Below are positions 23,143-30,348 of a stretch of DNA of 34,395 nt, piece after piece (position 1 is the first letter of the stretch; every line of letters starts with the position of its first letter). The position numbers and the translations under genes were made by a program. This stretch comes from a virus: the IMG/VR virus record IMGVR_UViG_3300030101_002651, positions 1 through 34,395 of that record; one strand, given 5' to 3'. The notes under the pieces were generated by a model. That model saw only the letters and a program-made list of their open reading frames with translations. It had not been told where the DNA came from and did no database searches.

Positions 23143-24984
23143 TCATGTTTTCACCCTCCAGACCAGATTTTGCCATTTTGCGGCGATATTTCGCTGAATA
23201 AGAGCCTCTGCTGCCCTGCTAAAAGCCTTCCTTTCGGCGTCTGGATTGCCTGTAGAAATGCTCTTTGCCAGGGCGATATTTCGCCATTGCGCCTCATCGA
23301 CCACCTGGACGCCGGCAGGATAGTTCTCACCGCCGGGCGATGGCTTGCCATGTTGGATGAGTGCCTCGGTTAGGGCGTCCAGGACAGCCCTCTGAGCCGG
23401 CCTGAGGCCCTTTGTATTGCCGCCTGTAGGTTGATCCGTCCTGGTCAGCACCAGGCTTGTATCGCTCTCCAGGGCCAGGGCATCGGTTGATAGTTCGACG
23501 CTGGAGGTATTCATCCAGATCGGGTCCATCATCTCTGCGTCCTTTTGCTTCTCCACAGTGAGGCTGACGGCCTCTCCCATACGCTCCACCCTCATGGACA
23601 GGTCTACAGCGCCGAGCGTGGCTGATGAGCCTCTGTGGCCTCTGCTGCTGTCCTTTCCAGAGTGGTGGATAAACATGACGCAACAGCCGAAGGCATCTCT
23701 GACCTCATCCATAGCCTTGATGGTGCGGCCCATATCCTGGCTGCTGTTCTCATCGCCCTGCATTGATCTGGCGAGAGTGTCGAAGATAACCAGGGAGACG
23801 GGGCCCTGGGCTGTTGCCTGGATTGTGGTGTGAAGGTCCTGGGTGTTGATCTCATCCATCAGATCGACGGCAGTCGGAATCACGATGAAGGGTGCGGCCT
23901 GGTCCTTGCCATTATGCTTATGCCAGGCGGCAATCCTCTTCTTGAGGCCACCAACGCCTTCGCCTGCCACATATACGACCTGGCCACCCAGGACGGGCTG
24001 GTCCTGCCAGGCAGTCTTGTGGGCGATACTGAGAGCCATATCCAGGGCAATGAATGTCTTACCGCAGCCTGGCTCTCCATACATCATGGCCAGGGACTTG
24101 TCTGGCACCAGGCCTTCGACCAGCCACTCGACTGGCGGCAGTTGTGCAATGTCACTGAGCGAGAGTGTTGGCAGTGGTGTGACGCGCTCTCTAATCTCTT
24201 CTGCGGCTCTGATCAGTTGGCCCAGGGCCTGTCTGTCACCGCCGGCATCTAGCCAGTCTGTGACATCGCCTTTGTCCTTGTCTGACAACTTGACGACTTT
24301 GATCCGCTTGGCCTTGCCCTGGAGTTGGCCCAGGAGAGTGCGGACATGGGCATCGCCGGCCTTGTCATTGTGGGGCAGGATGATGACATCACGGCCCTCA
24401 AACCATTTGTTGAGGCTGTCGGCCCACTTGCCGGCCCCACCAGAATTACAGGTTGTGACGAAGCCCAGGGCGGCAAGATTGTCCGCGTCCTTCTCACCCT
24501 CACAGATGAAGATGGGCTTGTCTGGATTGTTGATGATGTCGGGCAAGTGATAGGGCAGGGGTTCGGCATCCCCAAGGCCCCATACCGTTTTGCCATTAAC
24601 AATGCGCCGCTGCCGGAAGGTCTTTGGCTCATAACGGCACACTTCATATGTTACCTCACCATGCTCATCGACATACGGGTAGGTCGCCACCAGGGAAGTC
24701 CTGATGGTGTCATGACCGTTGGCTTGGCCATTGGGTCGCTCGACTTCGATGCCGATGCTCTCCAGGAACTCAGGCACATTGGCCAGTGGATTGTCGCGTT
24801 TGATCAGGCTGGATACGCCGCCGCCGGTCTCTGTTTCGTGGCAAAACCAGGTGCCCTTCTCCAGGTCTACGCTCATGGAGCCGTGGCTACCCCAGCGCAA
24901 TTCCCTCTTGTTGGATAGCTTTGCGTTTGGCTCACCCAAAAGAGCCTTGGCCACTATCTCTATGTGTTGTGCTAATTCTGACAT
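23143..24984 (-). CDS. TOPRIM primase / RepA-like helicase
   Basis: This 613-residue replication protein has an N-terminal primase-like part (GTWFCHETETGGG at 44-56). A TOPRIM domain follows at about 157-211, with ICEGEKDAD at 160-168 and HNDKAG at 205-210. A RecA-fold helicase domain (AAA_25 type) follows, with Walker A GEPGCGKT at 303-310, Walker B LVIFDT at 398-403, and HHSGKDSSRGHRGSS from about 440. It should unwind DNA and perhaps prime synthesis. No polymerase gene is near. ATG 24984 has GGGGTGATT before it; longer readings lack a site and cross a hairpin. Confidence 0.85.
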   Translation of the reverse strand: MSELAQHIEIVAKALLGEPNAKLSNKRELRWGSHGSMSVDLEKGTWFCHETETGGGVSSLIKRDNPLANVPEFLESIGIEVERPNGQANGHDTIRTSLVATYPYVDEHGEVTYEVCRYEPKTFRQRRIVNGKTVWGLGDAEPLPYHLPDIINNPDKPIFICEGEKDADNLAALGFVTTCNSGGAGKWADSLNKWFEGRDVIILPHNDKAGDAHVRTLLGQLQGKAKRIKVVKLSDKDKGDVTDWLDAGGDRQALGQLIRAAEEIRERVTPLPTLSLSDIAQLPPVEWLVEGLVPDKSLAMMYGEPGCGKTFIALDMALSIAHKTAWQDQPVLGGQVVYVAGEGVGGLKKRIAAWHKHNGKDQAAPFIVIPTAVDLMDEINTQDLHTTIQATAQGPVSLVIFDTLARSMQGDENSSQDMGRTIKAMDEVRDAFGCCVMFIHHSGKDSSRGHRGSSATLGAVDLSMRVERMGEAVSLTVEKQKDAEMMDPIWMNTSSVELSTDALALESDTSLVLTRTDQPTGGNTKGLRPAQRAVLDALTEALIQHGKPSPGGENYPAGVQVVDEAQWRNIALAKSISTGNPDAERKAFSRAAEALIQRNIAAKWQNLVWRVKT

Positions 24985-25001
24985 AATCACCCCAAAAGAA
25001 T

Positions 25002-25029
25002 GGGGCGGAGAGCGTGAACCCCCCGCCCC
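25002..25029 (-). terminator. GC-rich hairpin before primase-helicase gene
   Basis: GGGGCGG (25002-25008) pairs with CCGCCCC (25023-25029). On the minus strand ATTCTTTT follows, a weak T tract. It lies in the 53-bp gap after the SSB-like gene and could be an attenuating terminator that lowers expression of the helicase. Confidence 0.55.
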
Positions 25030-25037
25030 GTACCGGC

Positions 25038-25562
25038 TCAAAACAAGATTTCGTCATCGTCCTCTTGTTTGGCTTCTTCTTGCTTCGGGGCAGGGGGTGT
25101 CTCTGCCTCTGGCTTATCCATCCACTTCACCAGTTCAAAGTTGGGTATGCGGGTAGCGCCTTTGCCACTGGTGTCAGCGGTTGAGCCGGCATATTTAAGA
25201 GCAGCAGCTTTGCCCTGGTTGTCGGACATCTGTGCGTGGATTGTCTTCCAGATAGCGCCCAGGCCGCGATTAACGCCGGCACCATTGGATGACCACTCGC
25301 GCCAGCCGATGTCCTTGATGTACACCATGACGCTGAAACCGCGCTTGTACTCACCATCAGGCTTGGGCCCTCTGACGCCCAGGGTTTCATCCCAGACCCA
25401 CTCCGGGGCCACGCCCTCCTGGATCAGGCCCCAGCCCGTCTTGAGGCTGTCAGGGTCCATAGTGATGCCCTTGAGGTCGATCTCATTGTCATCGACATAC
25501 CAGGCATTAACAGATGGTTTGAAGCGGATGTACTCAGCAGAGCCGCCGTCTAGATCAAGCAT
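25038..25562 (-). CDS. Putative single-stranded-DNA-binding protein
   Basis: This 174-residue protein has a beta-rich body (AEYIRFKPSVNAWYVDDNEI, RGFSVMVYIKDIGWREWSSN) and a Pro/Glu/Lys linker that ends in EDDDEILF. An acidic C-terminal tip closed by Phe is the hallmark of SSB proteins, where it recruits partners. The body is not a clear OB fold to me, so the call rests on the tail and on its place between the helicase and a junction nuclease. It could instead be an annealing protein that serves the YqaJ nuclease. It overlaps the upstream gene by 8 bp. Confidence 0.58.
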   Translation of the reverse strand: MLDLDGGSAEYIRFKPSVNAWYVDDNEIDLKGITMDPDSLKTGWGLIQEGVAPEWVWDETLGVRGPKPDGEYKRGFSVMVYIKDIGWREWSSNGAGVNRGLGAIWKTIHAQMSDNQGKAAALKYAGSTADTSGKGATRIPNFELVKWMDKPEAETPPAPKQEEAKQEDDDEILF

Positions 25563-25902
25563 TGTCTCTTTCTCCTTGCTCGTTTAGCCACCCCATGTCA
25601 GTTGCAAACCTGACCATCAGGCTTTCCGGGATGACGTACAGTCGATGCTTTCGATCCGCTCTTACGATCAGAAGGTCCGCATCATCTTGAGAGAGCCATT
25701 TGTATAACTCTCTGAAGCCGTCCTTTCGGCGCTTGCACTCGACCAGGAGCCCGTTGAGGTTCAGGTCGCCAGCAAGGTCAGCCGAATAATGTTTGTATGC
25801 CCCTGACCCAAGGACGCGCCGGCACTCAACGCCAAGGTCGCTCCAGAAGTCCTGGGCCTCTTTCTCCAACTCATAGCCACGTTGCTTATTGCGCCGGCTC
25901 AT
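25555..25902 (-). CDS. Holliday-junction-resolvase-like nuclease
   Basis: This 115-residue protein has the PD-(D/E)XK layout: RGYELEKEAQDFW with E11, VLGSGAYKHYSADLAGDL with D42, and LLVECKRRK with E55 and K57. The S.....AD....ECK pattern fits small Hjc/Hjr-like resolvases, which cut branched DNA made during replication and recombination before packaging. It starts ATGA-overlapped with the ribbon-helix-helix gene. VRR-NUC-type enzymes are an alternative. Confidence 0.72.
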   Translation of the reverse strand: MSRRNKQRGYELEKEAQDFWSDLGVECRRVLGSGAYKHYSADLAGDLNLNGLLVECKRRKDGFRELYKWLSQDDADLLIVRADRKHRLYVIPESLMVRFATDMGWLNEQGERDNA

Positions 25903-26087
25903 CTCACTGCCTTCGCAATCTGGTCTAGTGTTTGGCTATTAGAAGCCGCCTGGACACGTTTTGCCAAATTTTCTCTCAAGATTTCTTCAACCAGGCTCGA
26001 CACAGAGCGGCGCTGGCTTTTTGCCAGTGTTTTCAACTCTGTGGCTACATCCTGGGAGAGGTAAAGAGAGTATTGTTTGACCTCCAT
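25899..26087 (-). CDS. Ribbon-helix-helix regulator (CopG/Arc type)
   Basis: This 62-residue protein starts MEVKQYSLYLSQDVATELKT. A short strand (VKQYSLYL) is followed by two helices (DVATELKTLAKSQRRS, then SSLVEEILRENLAKRV), the standard ribbon-helix-helix fold. Such dimers usually bind palindromes at their own promoter, and a nested palindrome lies 32-60 bp upstream of this gene (26119-26157). It is the first gene of the leftward replication cluster and divergent from the rightward early genes, so it may be the switch between the two. The ribosome site is AAAGGAG. Confidence 0.75.
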   Translation of the reverse strand: MEVKQYSLYLSQDVATELKTLAKSQRRSVSSLVEEILRENLAKRVQAASNSQTLDQIAKAVR

Positions 26088-26203
26088 TTCGGCTCCTTTG
26101 GAAAAATAATTGTAAAAAAGTACCGTTTGGCTATTGCAATAACACTAAAGCGGTACTAGGTTAAAGGTGAAAGTGAAGTGAACAGAGAGAGGAGAGACCC
26201 CTG
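26088..26203. promoter_or_regulatory. Divergent control region with nested palindromic operator
   Basis: AGTACCGTTT (26119-26128) and AAAGCGGTACT (26147-26157) are an inverted repeat with one extra base, around the palindrome ATTGCAAT (26133-26140). On the plus strand TTGCAA (26134-26139), a 17-bp spacer and TAGGTT (26157-26162) form a possible promoter for the early genes. On the minus strand TTGCAA with TACAAT, 19 bp apart, could drive the ribbon-helix-helix gene. The operator would cover both. Confidence 0.6.
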
Positions 26204-26473
26204 ATGCCTGACACATTTCGCATCCCCAAGCGTTACTACGACGATCATGTCGATTGTGACTGCGAGGCTCCGGCAATCATCAAAACCACCAAGCAGCACT
26301 ACTGGATTCGGGCAGAAGAGACGCCTGAGATGGCTGAGTTCCGAAGCCGTGCGGCTTTTTACGCCGAGCCCCACATCGACCCGGACAGCCCTTACTTGTG
26401 GGGCTTAGTTGTTAGCGCCCGGGCGACCATCAAAGTGATCGGAGAAACAACAGAGGAGACTGCCAATGACTAA
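26204..26473 (+). CDS. First early gene, hypothetical (89 aa)
   Basis: The protein starts MPDTFRIPKRYYDDHVDCDC. The YYDDHVDCDCEAPAIIKTTK pattern resembles a short conserved phage and bacterial family with DDH.DR.L..P that has no known role to me. It is mixed acidic and soluble. GGAG lies 9 nt before ATG. It is the first gene after the divergent control region, the usual place for proteins that act early on the host. It overlaps the next gene by 8 bp. Confidence 0.65.
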   Translation: MPDTFRIPKRYYDDHVDCDCEAPAIIKTTKQHYWIRAEETPEMAEFRSRAAFYAEPHIDPDSPYLWGLVVSARATIKVIGETTEETAND

Positions 26474-27026
26474 ATGGAACAGAGAAGCCGACACCCAGGG
26501 CGCGATGAAGATCGCAGACAAGCACAGTACCGCGGTGGCCTATGTCTGGGCTGGCGATGTGCCGGTGGTCAAAACCTACTGCGCCAAGCGGCAGAAGCAC
26601 GACGGGTGGTATCGGTTCCCCAAGGGGGCCAAGGCCGCAGAGCGGTATATCGCTGACTACTTCGCCGGGGTCCAGGCCCATGAGCAAGCCAAAGCCGACT
26701 ACAAGGCGCGGCAAGAGGCAGAGGCTGACCAGGTTGAGGTCGGCGGCATCTACAACACAAGCTGGGGTTATGACCAGACCAACGTGGACTTCTACCAGGT
26801 GGTCGGGCGGACGGCCAAGACTGTCCAGTACATCGGCCTGGGCAAGAGCATCTATGACACTGACTGCCCCGCGGCTGACACTTGTGTCCCGGACACCACC
26901 ATCAAGGGCGAGAAGGTCTACACCGCCAAGATCAACGGCAACGGCTGGCGGATCGGGACCTTTCGGTTCGCCCGTCCCTGGGACGGCAAGCCGCAACATC
27001 AGACAGCAACAGGCTGGGGCCACTAG
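26466..27026 (+). CDS. Early hypothetical protein (186 aa), conserved-looking
   Basis: It has two parts. The first half is [20 protein letters not shown] with a helical stretch rich in Ala, Lys and Gln. The second is [20 protein letters not shown] followed by [20 protein letters not shown], a beta domain. The WGYDQTN.DFYQVV.RTAKTV pattern recurs in many phages and plasmids as a protein of unknown function. It is the second gene of the early block. Confidence 0.68.
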   Translation: MTKWNREADTQGAMKIADKHSTAVAYVWAGDVPVVKTYCAKRQKHDGWYRFPKGAKAAERYIADYFAGVQAHEQAKADYKARQEAEADQVEVGGIYNTSWGYDQTNVDFYQVVGRTAKTVQYIGLGKSIYDTDCPAADTCVPDTTIKGEKVYTAKINGNGWRIGTFRFARPWDGKPQHQTATGWGH

Positions 27027-27036
27027 AGGAGAGATG

Positions 27037-27240
27037 ATGAACATCAGAAACGGAAACGGTTATCTGCCAGGCAGCTACTTCGACGCCGAGGTCAAGCGCC
27101 TGGTAAAGCAGCCCACCTGGGCCCTCAAGAACATGATTAAGGCCCTCAAGATGCACCACTGGCTCAACACCAATGAGGAGCGGGTGCGGCTTGAGGCAGC
27201 GAAGGTAGCGTTGAAACAGAAGCGGGGCGCTAAATGCTGA
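27037..27240 (+). CDS. Early small hypothetical protein (67 aa)
   Basis: The protein starts [20 protein letters not shown] and is basic and helical ([20 protein letters not shown]). I chose the second of two adjacent ATGs (27034, 27037) because AGAGGAG is then 5-6 nt away. A much longer reading from 26542 in this frame would lie almost wholly inside the previous gene and is rejected. Function unknown. It overlaps the next gene by 7 bp. Confidence 0.6.
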   Translation: MNIRNGNGYLPGSYFDAEVKRLVKQPTWALKNMIKALKMHHWLNTNEERVRLEAAKVALKQKRGAKC

Positions 27241-27524
27241 GTATCGGACAAGAACTCTACTACACCGGGGGGCGTAACTTCACGCCCCGTTGGGCTGTCA
27301 TCGAATGTCTGGTCGACCAGGACAAGTTCGGGGCGCGGTTAAGCAGTGGTGGCACGGCCCTGATCACTGAGGCTGATGTCCACACCGAATGGGCCGGGCC
27401 AGGGATGCTCAAGCCATGCGGCAAGGATGTCCTCTGGATCACCCTGGGGGCCTTCAAACAATACCGTCTGAAACAATGGGGATACTACAAAGATGATGAC
27501 ACGAGAACAGCAACAGGCGCGTGA
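27234..27524 (+). CDS. Early hypothetical protein (96 aa)
   Basis: The N-terminal [20 protein letters not shown] and [20 protein letters not shown] suggest a small beta barrel (SH3-like), followed by [20 protein letters not shown]. No family recognised. It overlaps neighbours by 7 and 32 bp, which fits a densely packed early operon. Confidence 0.58.
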   Translation: MLSIGQELYYTGGRNFTPRWAVIECLVDQDKFGARLSSGGTALITEADVHTEWAGPGMLKPCGKDVLWITLGAFKQYRLKQWGYYKDDDTRTATGA

Positions 27525-27765
27525 CGCCTGGCTTGCCAGGGACGAAGCCGAGGCACAGAAGAGCCTGGGCGAGATCAACGGGATCGAAGCCTACGCCAAG
27601 GCGACAGACGACCAGAAAGCCATCATCGCCTTTGGCATGACGCCCATCGAATTGTTCCCGGTCAACTGTGCATACGGGGGCAGGGCGACACACCCACAGT
27701 GGCGGACAGGCTTCGCCATAGGGCTGATGACTGCGGCGCGTATGAATGGGGGGATGAGGGTCTGA
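27493..27765 (+). CDS. Early hypothetical protein (90 aa)
   Basis: The product starts [20 protein letters not shown] and is helical. The later part, IELFPVNCAYGGRATHPQWR, then TGFAIGLMTAARMNGGMRV, looks conserved but I cannot name it. The second ATG (27496) may be the true start. It is the last gene before the 69-bp gap with a strong promoter. Confidence 0.55.
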   Translation: MMTREQQQARDAWLARDEAEAQKSLGEINGIEAYAKATDDQKAIIAFGMTPIELFPVNCAYGGRATHPQWRTGFAIGLMTAARMNGGMRV

Positions 27766-27786
27766 GGCCTTCGCCCCCTTTAGCTA

Positions 27787-27815
27787 TTGTAACCAGGGTG
27801 AATACCCATTATATG
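27787..27815 (+). promoter_or_regulatory. Sigma-70-like promoter inside the early block
   Basis: TTGTAA (27787-27792), a 17-bp spacer and TATATG (27810-27815) form a good promoter. The spacer holds GGGTGAATACCC, a short palindrome that may be an operator. The -35 overlaps the dispersed motif TTTAGCTATTGTAAC (27779-27793). It lies 20 bp before the start codon of a small gene and should drive the recombinase operon. Confidence 0.65.
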
Positions 27816-27834
27816 TAGAGTGAAAGGAGAGAGC

Positions 27835-27984
27835 ATGAAGACAGCAATACAGTTCCTGGCCTTTATGATCACGACCTACCAGACCGCTACCTATGAGCAG
27901 TGGCTGGCAGCGTTTGAGGCTTTGCCCCTGGCAGAGCAGGCCAAGGTCAAGACAGCAATCAAAGAGATGAAGGAGATTGCCTGA
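27835..27984 (+). CDS. Small helical protein (49 aa) at head of recombinase operon
   Basis: I read this gene directly: ATG 27835 with AAGGAG 5 nt upstream, TGA ending at 27984, and TGATG overlap with the next gene. The product starts MKTAIQFLAFMITTYQTATY and goes on EQWLAAFEALPLAEQAKVKT, AIKEMKEIA. The first 20 residues are hydrophobic, then it is amphipathic. Function unknown. The promoter at 27787 and the tight overlaps support it. Confidence 0.7.
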   Translation: MKTAIQFLAFMITTYQTATYEQWLAAFEALPLAEQAKVKTAIKEMKEIA

Positions 27985-28166
27985 TGAAGAGAACCATCAA
28001 CCTGTTTGTCAGTGAGGACATCACAGAAGCCGCCAAGGCTGCACACAAAGCCGCCAGGGCCATGAGCAACGATGGCGCCGACTGGAAGGATGTCGAGGCC
28101 ATGTACTGGCACGCGACCAAGCTGTTTGAGATGGCCAGGGAATATGACGTTGAGGAGATTGCCTGA
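27984..28166 (+). CDS. Small hypothetical protein (60 aa)
   Basis: The product MKRTINLFVSEDITEAAKAA continues HKAARAMSNDGADWKDVEAM. It is helical and mildly acidic, with no recognised family. The start and stop overlap the neighbouring genes by one base (TGATG on both sides), so it is translated with the 49-aa gene before it and the 70-aa gene after it. Confidence 0.6.
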   Translation: MKRTINLFVSEDITEAAKAAHKAARAMSNDGADWKDVEAMYWHATKLFEMAREYDVEEIA

Positions 28167-28378
28167 TGAAAATCACCAGACTGAAGAAGGGCTATGTGAT
28201 CCGCGTGACCGACACTGAGTTCAGCGTCCTGGATATCACAATGCAGGAAGGCAGAGGCTCTGGCATGTGGGTCGACGAAGATAACGGCCATATGAAGCCA
28301 GCCGAGCAGCGGATCATCACCGAGGTCAACACAAACAAGCGCGACTGGATGGTCGTCACAGAAGACAGGAGAGGGTGA
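28166..28378 (+). CDS. Small hypothetical protein (70 aa)
   Basis: The product starts MKITRLKKGYVIRVTDTEFS and has four likely beta strands (GYVIRV, FSVLDI, GMWVDE, DWMVVT). It may be a small beta barrel. No family recognised. It ends TGATG-overlapped with the serine recombinase gene. Confidence 0.6.
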   Translation: MKITRLKKGYVIRVTDTEFSVLDITMQEGRGSGMWVDEDNGHMKPAEQRIITEVNTNKRDWMVVTEDRRG

Positions 28379-29070
28379 TGGCACCCCATAGCGGCAAATT
28401 CATCGCCTATCTCAGGGTCTCGACCCAACGCCAGGGCCAGTCGGGCCTTGGCATAGAGGCGCAGCGCGAGATCATCAACAACCATCTCAATGGTGGTGAG
28501 TGGGATGTGATCGCTGAATACACTGAGACAGAGAGTGGCAAGCGGTCTGACCGCCATCGCCGCCAACTCAAAGCCGCTCTCCAACAATGTAAAGCAGAGA
28601 ACGCCACGCTGATCATAGCCAGGGTTGACCGTCTGACCCGTAACCTGGCGTTCCTGACCGCGCTCTTGGAATCGGGTGTCCAGGTCATCGCTTGTGACAT
28701 CCCTCAGATGCACTCACCAGCCGCCACCAAGTTCGTCCTGCAACTCATGGCCAATATCGCAGAGTATGAGGGCGAACTGATCTCAGAGCGTACCAAGAAG
28801 GCTCTCGCGGCCAAGAAGGCGAGGGGCCACAAGCTAGGCACCCCAACCCCAGAGAAGGGCGCAAAGGCCGGCGGTGCGGCCACAAAGGCCAGCATTGACG
28901 AATGGACCGAGGAGTTACGACCCATCGTCCAGGAACTCCGCACATATGGATGCGACACCCTGGAGAAGATGGGCAAGGGATTAGAGGCCAGGGGGGCTAG
29001 GACCTTCCGCGGCAACACAACCTGGGCACTGAGCAGTGTCCGCAACCTGGTAAAGAGGATTGAGGGATGA
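28378..29070 (+). CDS. Serine recombinase (resolvase/invertase family)
   Basis: This 230-residue protein has the catalytic N-terminal domain of serine recombinases: FIAYLRVSTQRQGQSGLGIE with R13 and nucleophile S15, and DRLTRN at 84-89 with the active-site Asp and Arg residues. The long helix FVLQLMANIAEYEGELISER continues to KKARGHKLGTPTP, and a short C-terminal helix-turn-helix (TLEKMGKGLEARGARTFRGN) follows. It is too short for a large phage integrase and resembles small resolvases found in many bacteria and phages. It could integrate the phage, resolve multimers or invert DNA. ATG 28378 has AGGAGAGGG before it. It is ATGA-coupled to a winged-helix regulator. Confidence 0.85.
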   Translation: MAPHSGKFIAYLRVSTQRQGQSGLGIEAQREIINNHLNGGEWDVIAEYTETESGKRSDRHRRQLKAALQQCKAENATLIIARVDRLTRNLAFLTALLESGVQVIACDIPQMHSPAATKFVLQLMANIAEYEGELISERTKKALAAKKARGHKLGTPTPEKGAKAGGAATKASIDEWTEELRPIVQELRTYGCDTLEKMGKGLEARGARTFRGNTTWALSSVRNLVKRIEG

Positions 29071-29549
29071 AACCAGAACAGATTACCCAGGACAATGACT
29101 GGGCTATGGCCCCGCCTGCTGACATTTTTGAACGTCTGCTTACTGACTACAAACTGGCTGTTGCCGAGATTGAACTGGCACACCGACTAGCTCGTAATGA
29201 AACCGGGCATGGCCGAATGTCTGATTATTTTACCAGTACCAATAACCGATTGGGCTTTTACTACCTCATGCTGAAATGCAGCTATGTAAAGCAACCTTAC
29301 ACCGTCACCCAAATCGCTGAAGCACTCATAATCAGCCGGCAGAGTGCGACGACACTGGTACAGGAATGCCTGGCCGAGGGTTGGATAGAACAATGCGAAT
29401 GTCCAAAAAAACATTATCAGGCTTCAAAAATTTTAATTGATGCCGACAGTCACTATGCCCTGCGGCGGCTGGAGAGACTTAAAAAAATCGGCTACCAAAA
29501 GGCCGCGCAGCCACTCCAAGAATACATGAAACTGTGTCAAACCGTTTGA
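29067..29549 (+). CDS. MarR-like winged-helix regulator coupled to recombinase
   Basis: This 160-residue protein has a helical N-terminus and a winged helix around YTVTQIAEALIISRQSATTL with wing VQECLAEGWIEQCECPKKHY. This is MarR-like or close to it. Coupling by ATGA to the recombinase suggests it controls integration, excision or lysogeny. The gene is more AT-rich than the recombinase. A perfect 17-bp palindrome (29535-29551) overlaps its stop codon and could be its own or another regulator's operator. Confidence 0.68.
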   Translation: MKPEQITQDNDWAMAPPADIFERLLTDYKLAVAEIELAHRLARNETGHGRMSDYFTSTNNRLGFYYLMLKCSYVKQPYTVTQIAEALIISRQSATTLVQECLAEGWIEQCECPKKHYQASKILIDADSHYALRRLERLKKIGYQKAAQPLQEYMKLCQTV

Positions 29550-29551
29550 CA
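29535..29551. promoter_or_regulatory. Perfect palindrome overlapping a TTGACA box
   Basis: TGTCAAA-CCG-TTTGACA is a perfect 7-bp inverted repeat with a 3-bp centre. Its right half, TTGACA (29546-29551), is a consensus -35; the -10 17-19 bp on (AGAAAT or AAATAT) is weak. It lies at the end of the MarR-like gene and before the next gene, so it is probably an operator over a promoter. Confidence 0.55.
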
Positions 29552-29598
29552 TTGATTTTCTGGTTCTCAGAAATATTTTGGAAAGTGAGGTGAACAAT

Positions 29599-29997
29599 AT
29601 GGGAAAGAATAGAGAACCGAGCGTTGGTAAGATGAGTGAGTTTGATAAAGCCAAGCAAGAGGCGCGTGAGATATACGGCCTTTACAAGGGCAGTGCCACT
29701 GCCAGGGCAAAGCGATTTGCCAATGAGGAACACCGCTCAAAGTTGCTTGGGGGCAAGTCTGCTTGCCGCATCACCATCCCGTCTCTCAAAGCAGAGCATC
29801 TTGATAGCGCGGTCTATCATTTGAGCAACCTGGTTGAGCAGTTGAAAGACGCACAACAGTCCGAGACAAACACCATCGGCAAGATGTATCTGCTCCGCTC
29901 CTATGCCTACCAATGTCACCGGAACCTCAAGGTCGATGCAGACAGGGGCTACTCTGATCCGCGCCGTCCTTATGAGGATTTTCGAGGGGCACGGTAA
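29599..29997 (+). CDS. Hypothetical protein (132 aa)
   Basis: The protein starts MGKNREPSVGKMSEFDKAKQ. It is basic and helical (EAREIYGLYKGSATARAKRF), with the end YAYQCHRNLKVDADRGYSDP. No family recognised. I chose ATG 29599 with GAGG about 8 nt upstream; a TTG at 29578 is possible. A promoter with a TTGACA box in a palindrome lies upstream. Confidence 0.58.
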   Translation: MGKNREPSVGKMSEFDKAKQEAREIYGLYKGSATARAKRFANEEHRSKLLGGKSACRITIPSLKAEHLDSAVYHLSNLVEQLKDAQQSETNTIGKMYLLRSYAYQCHRNLKVDADRGYSDPRRPYEDFRGAR

Positions 29998-30068
29998 TCA
30001 CCACATATTGTGGGTCAAGCAACTCTACCGTTTGGCTCTTGGTTACACTATTATGTTGGAGAACAAAC
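29998..30068 (+). promoter_or_regulatory. Gap with TACCGTTTGGCTCTTGG motif and -10-like TATTAT
   Basis: TACCGTTTGGCT (30026-30037) repeats exactly the left half of the divergent operator at 26121-26132. TATTAT at 30049-30054 could be a -10, but the -35 at the right distance (TACCGT) is poor. GGAG lies before the next ATG. A regulated promoter bound by the same protein as the divergent region is likely. Confidence 0.5.
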
Positions 30069-30347
30069 ATGGAAAGACAGGTGGATACAATGGGCAAACC
30101 TGAAGATATGTCGCATAATGTATATAGTGACAAGCGAGTTGCTAACCGCAACATCTTGAATCATATAATCAATTCAACTTACCACAGTAACTTAACTGAC
30201 CTAACTGAGAAGCGTTACACGATCAAGCAGATTTTCACCTTCCTGGGCGAACTGTTTGCGGCGTTTCTGCTCTTCGGCGGCGCTATCTATCTGATCTCTA
30301 TCTCAGATGCCCTTGACCAGCATATGCTGGAATTTCTGGGGCGTTAA
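30069..30347 (+). CDS. Small membrane protein (92 aa)
   Basis: The protein starts MERQVDTMGKPEDMSHNVYS. Residues about 60-85, IFTFLGELFAAFLLFGGAIY, form one transmembrane helix near the C-terminus. The soluble front part is polar. No family recognised; early phage membrane proteins often exclude other phages or alter host transport, but nothing here proves that. GGAG lies 8 nt before ATG 30069. The exonuclease gene follows after one base. Confidence 0.58.
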   Translation: MERQVDTMGKPEDMSHNVYSDKRVANRNILNHIINSTYHSNLTDLTEKRYTIKQIFTFLGELFAAFLLFGGAIYLISISDALDQHMLEFLGR

Positions 30348-30348
30348 G

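Noticed and set aside
26430-27044. Long minus-strand frame of 204 codons opposite the early genes
   Set aside because: It is antisense to two early genes; these have ribosome sites and family-like patterns, while the frame has none.
26542-27240. Long plus-strand frame of 232 codons
   Set aside because: Most of it overlaps the conserved-looking protein at 26466-27026 in another frame; only the end from 27037, with its own ribosome site, looks real.
28378-29070. Attachment site next to the serine recombinase
   Set aside because: No imperfect inverted repeat with a 2-bp core could be singled out by eye; the nearby palindrome at 29535 fits an operator better.
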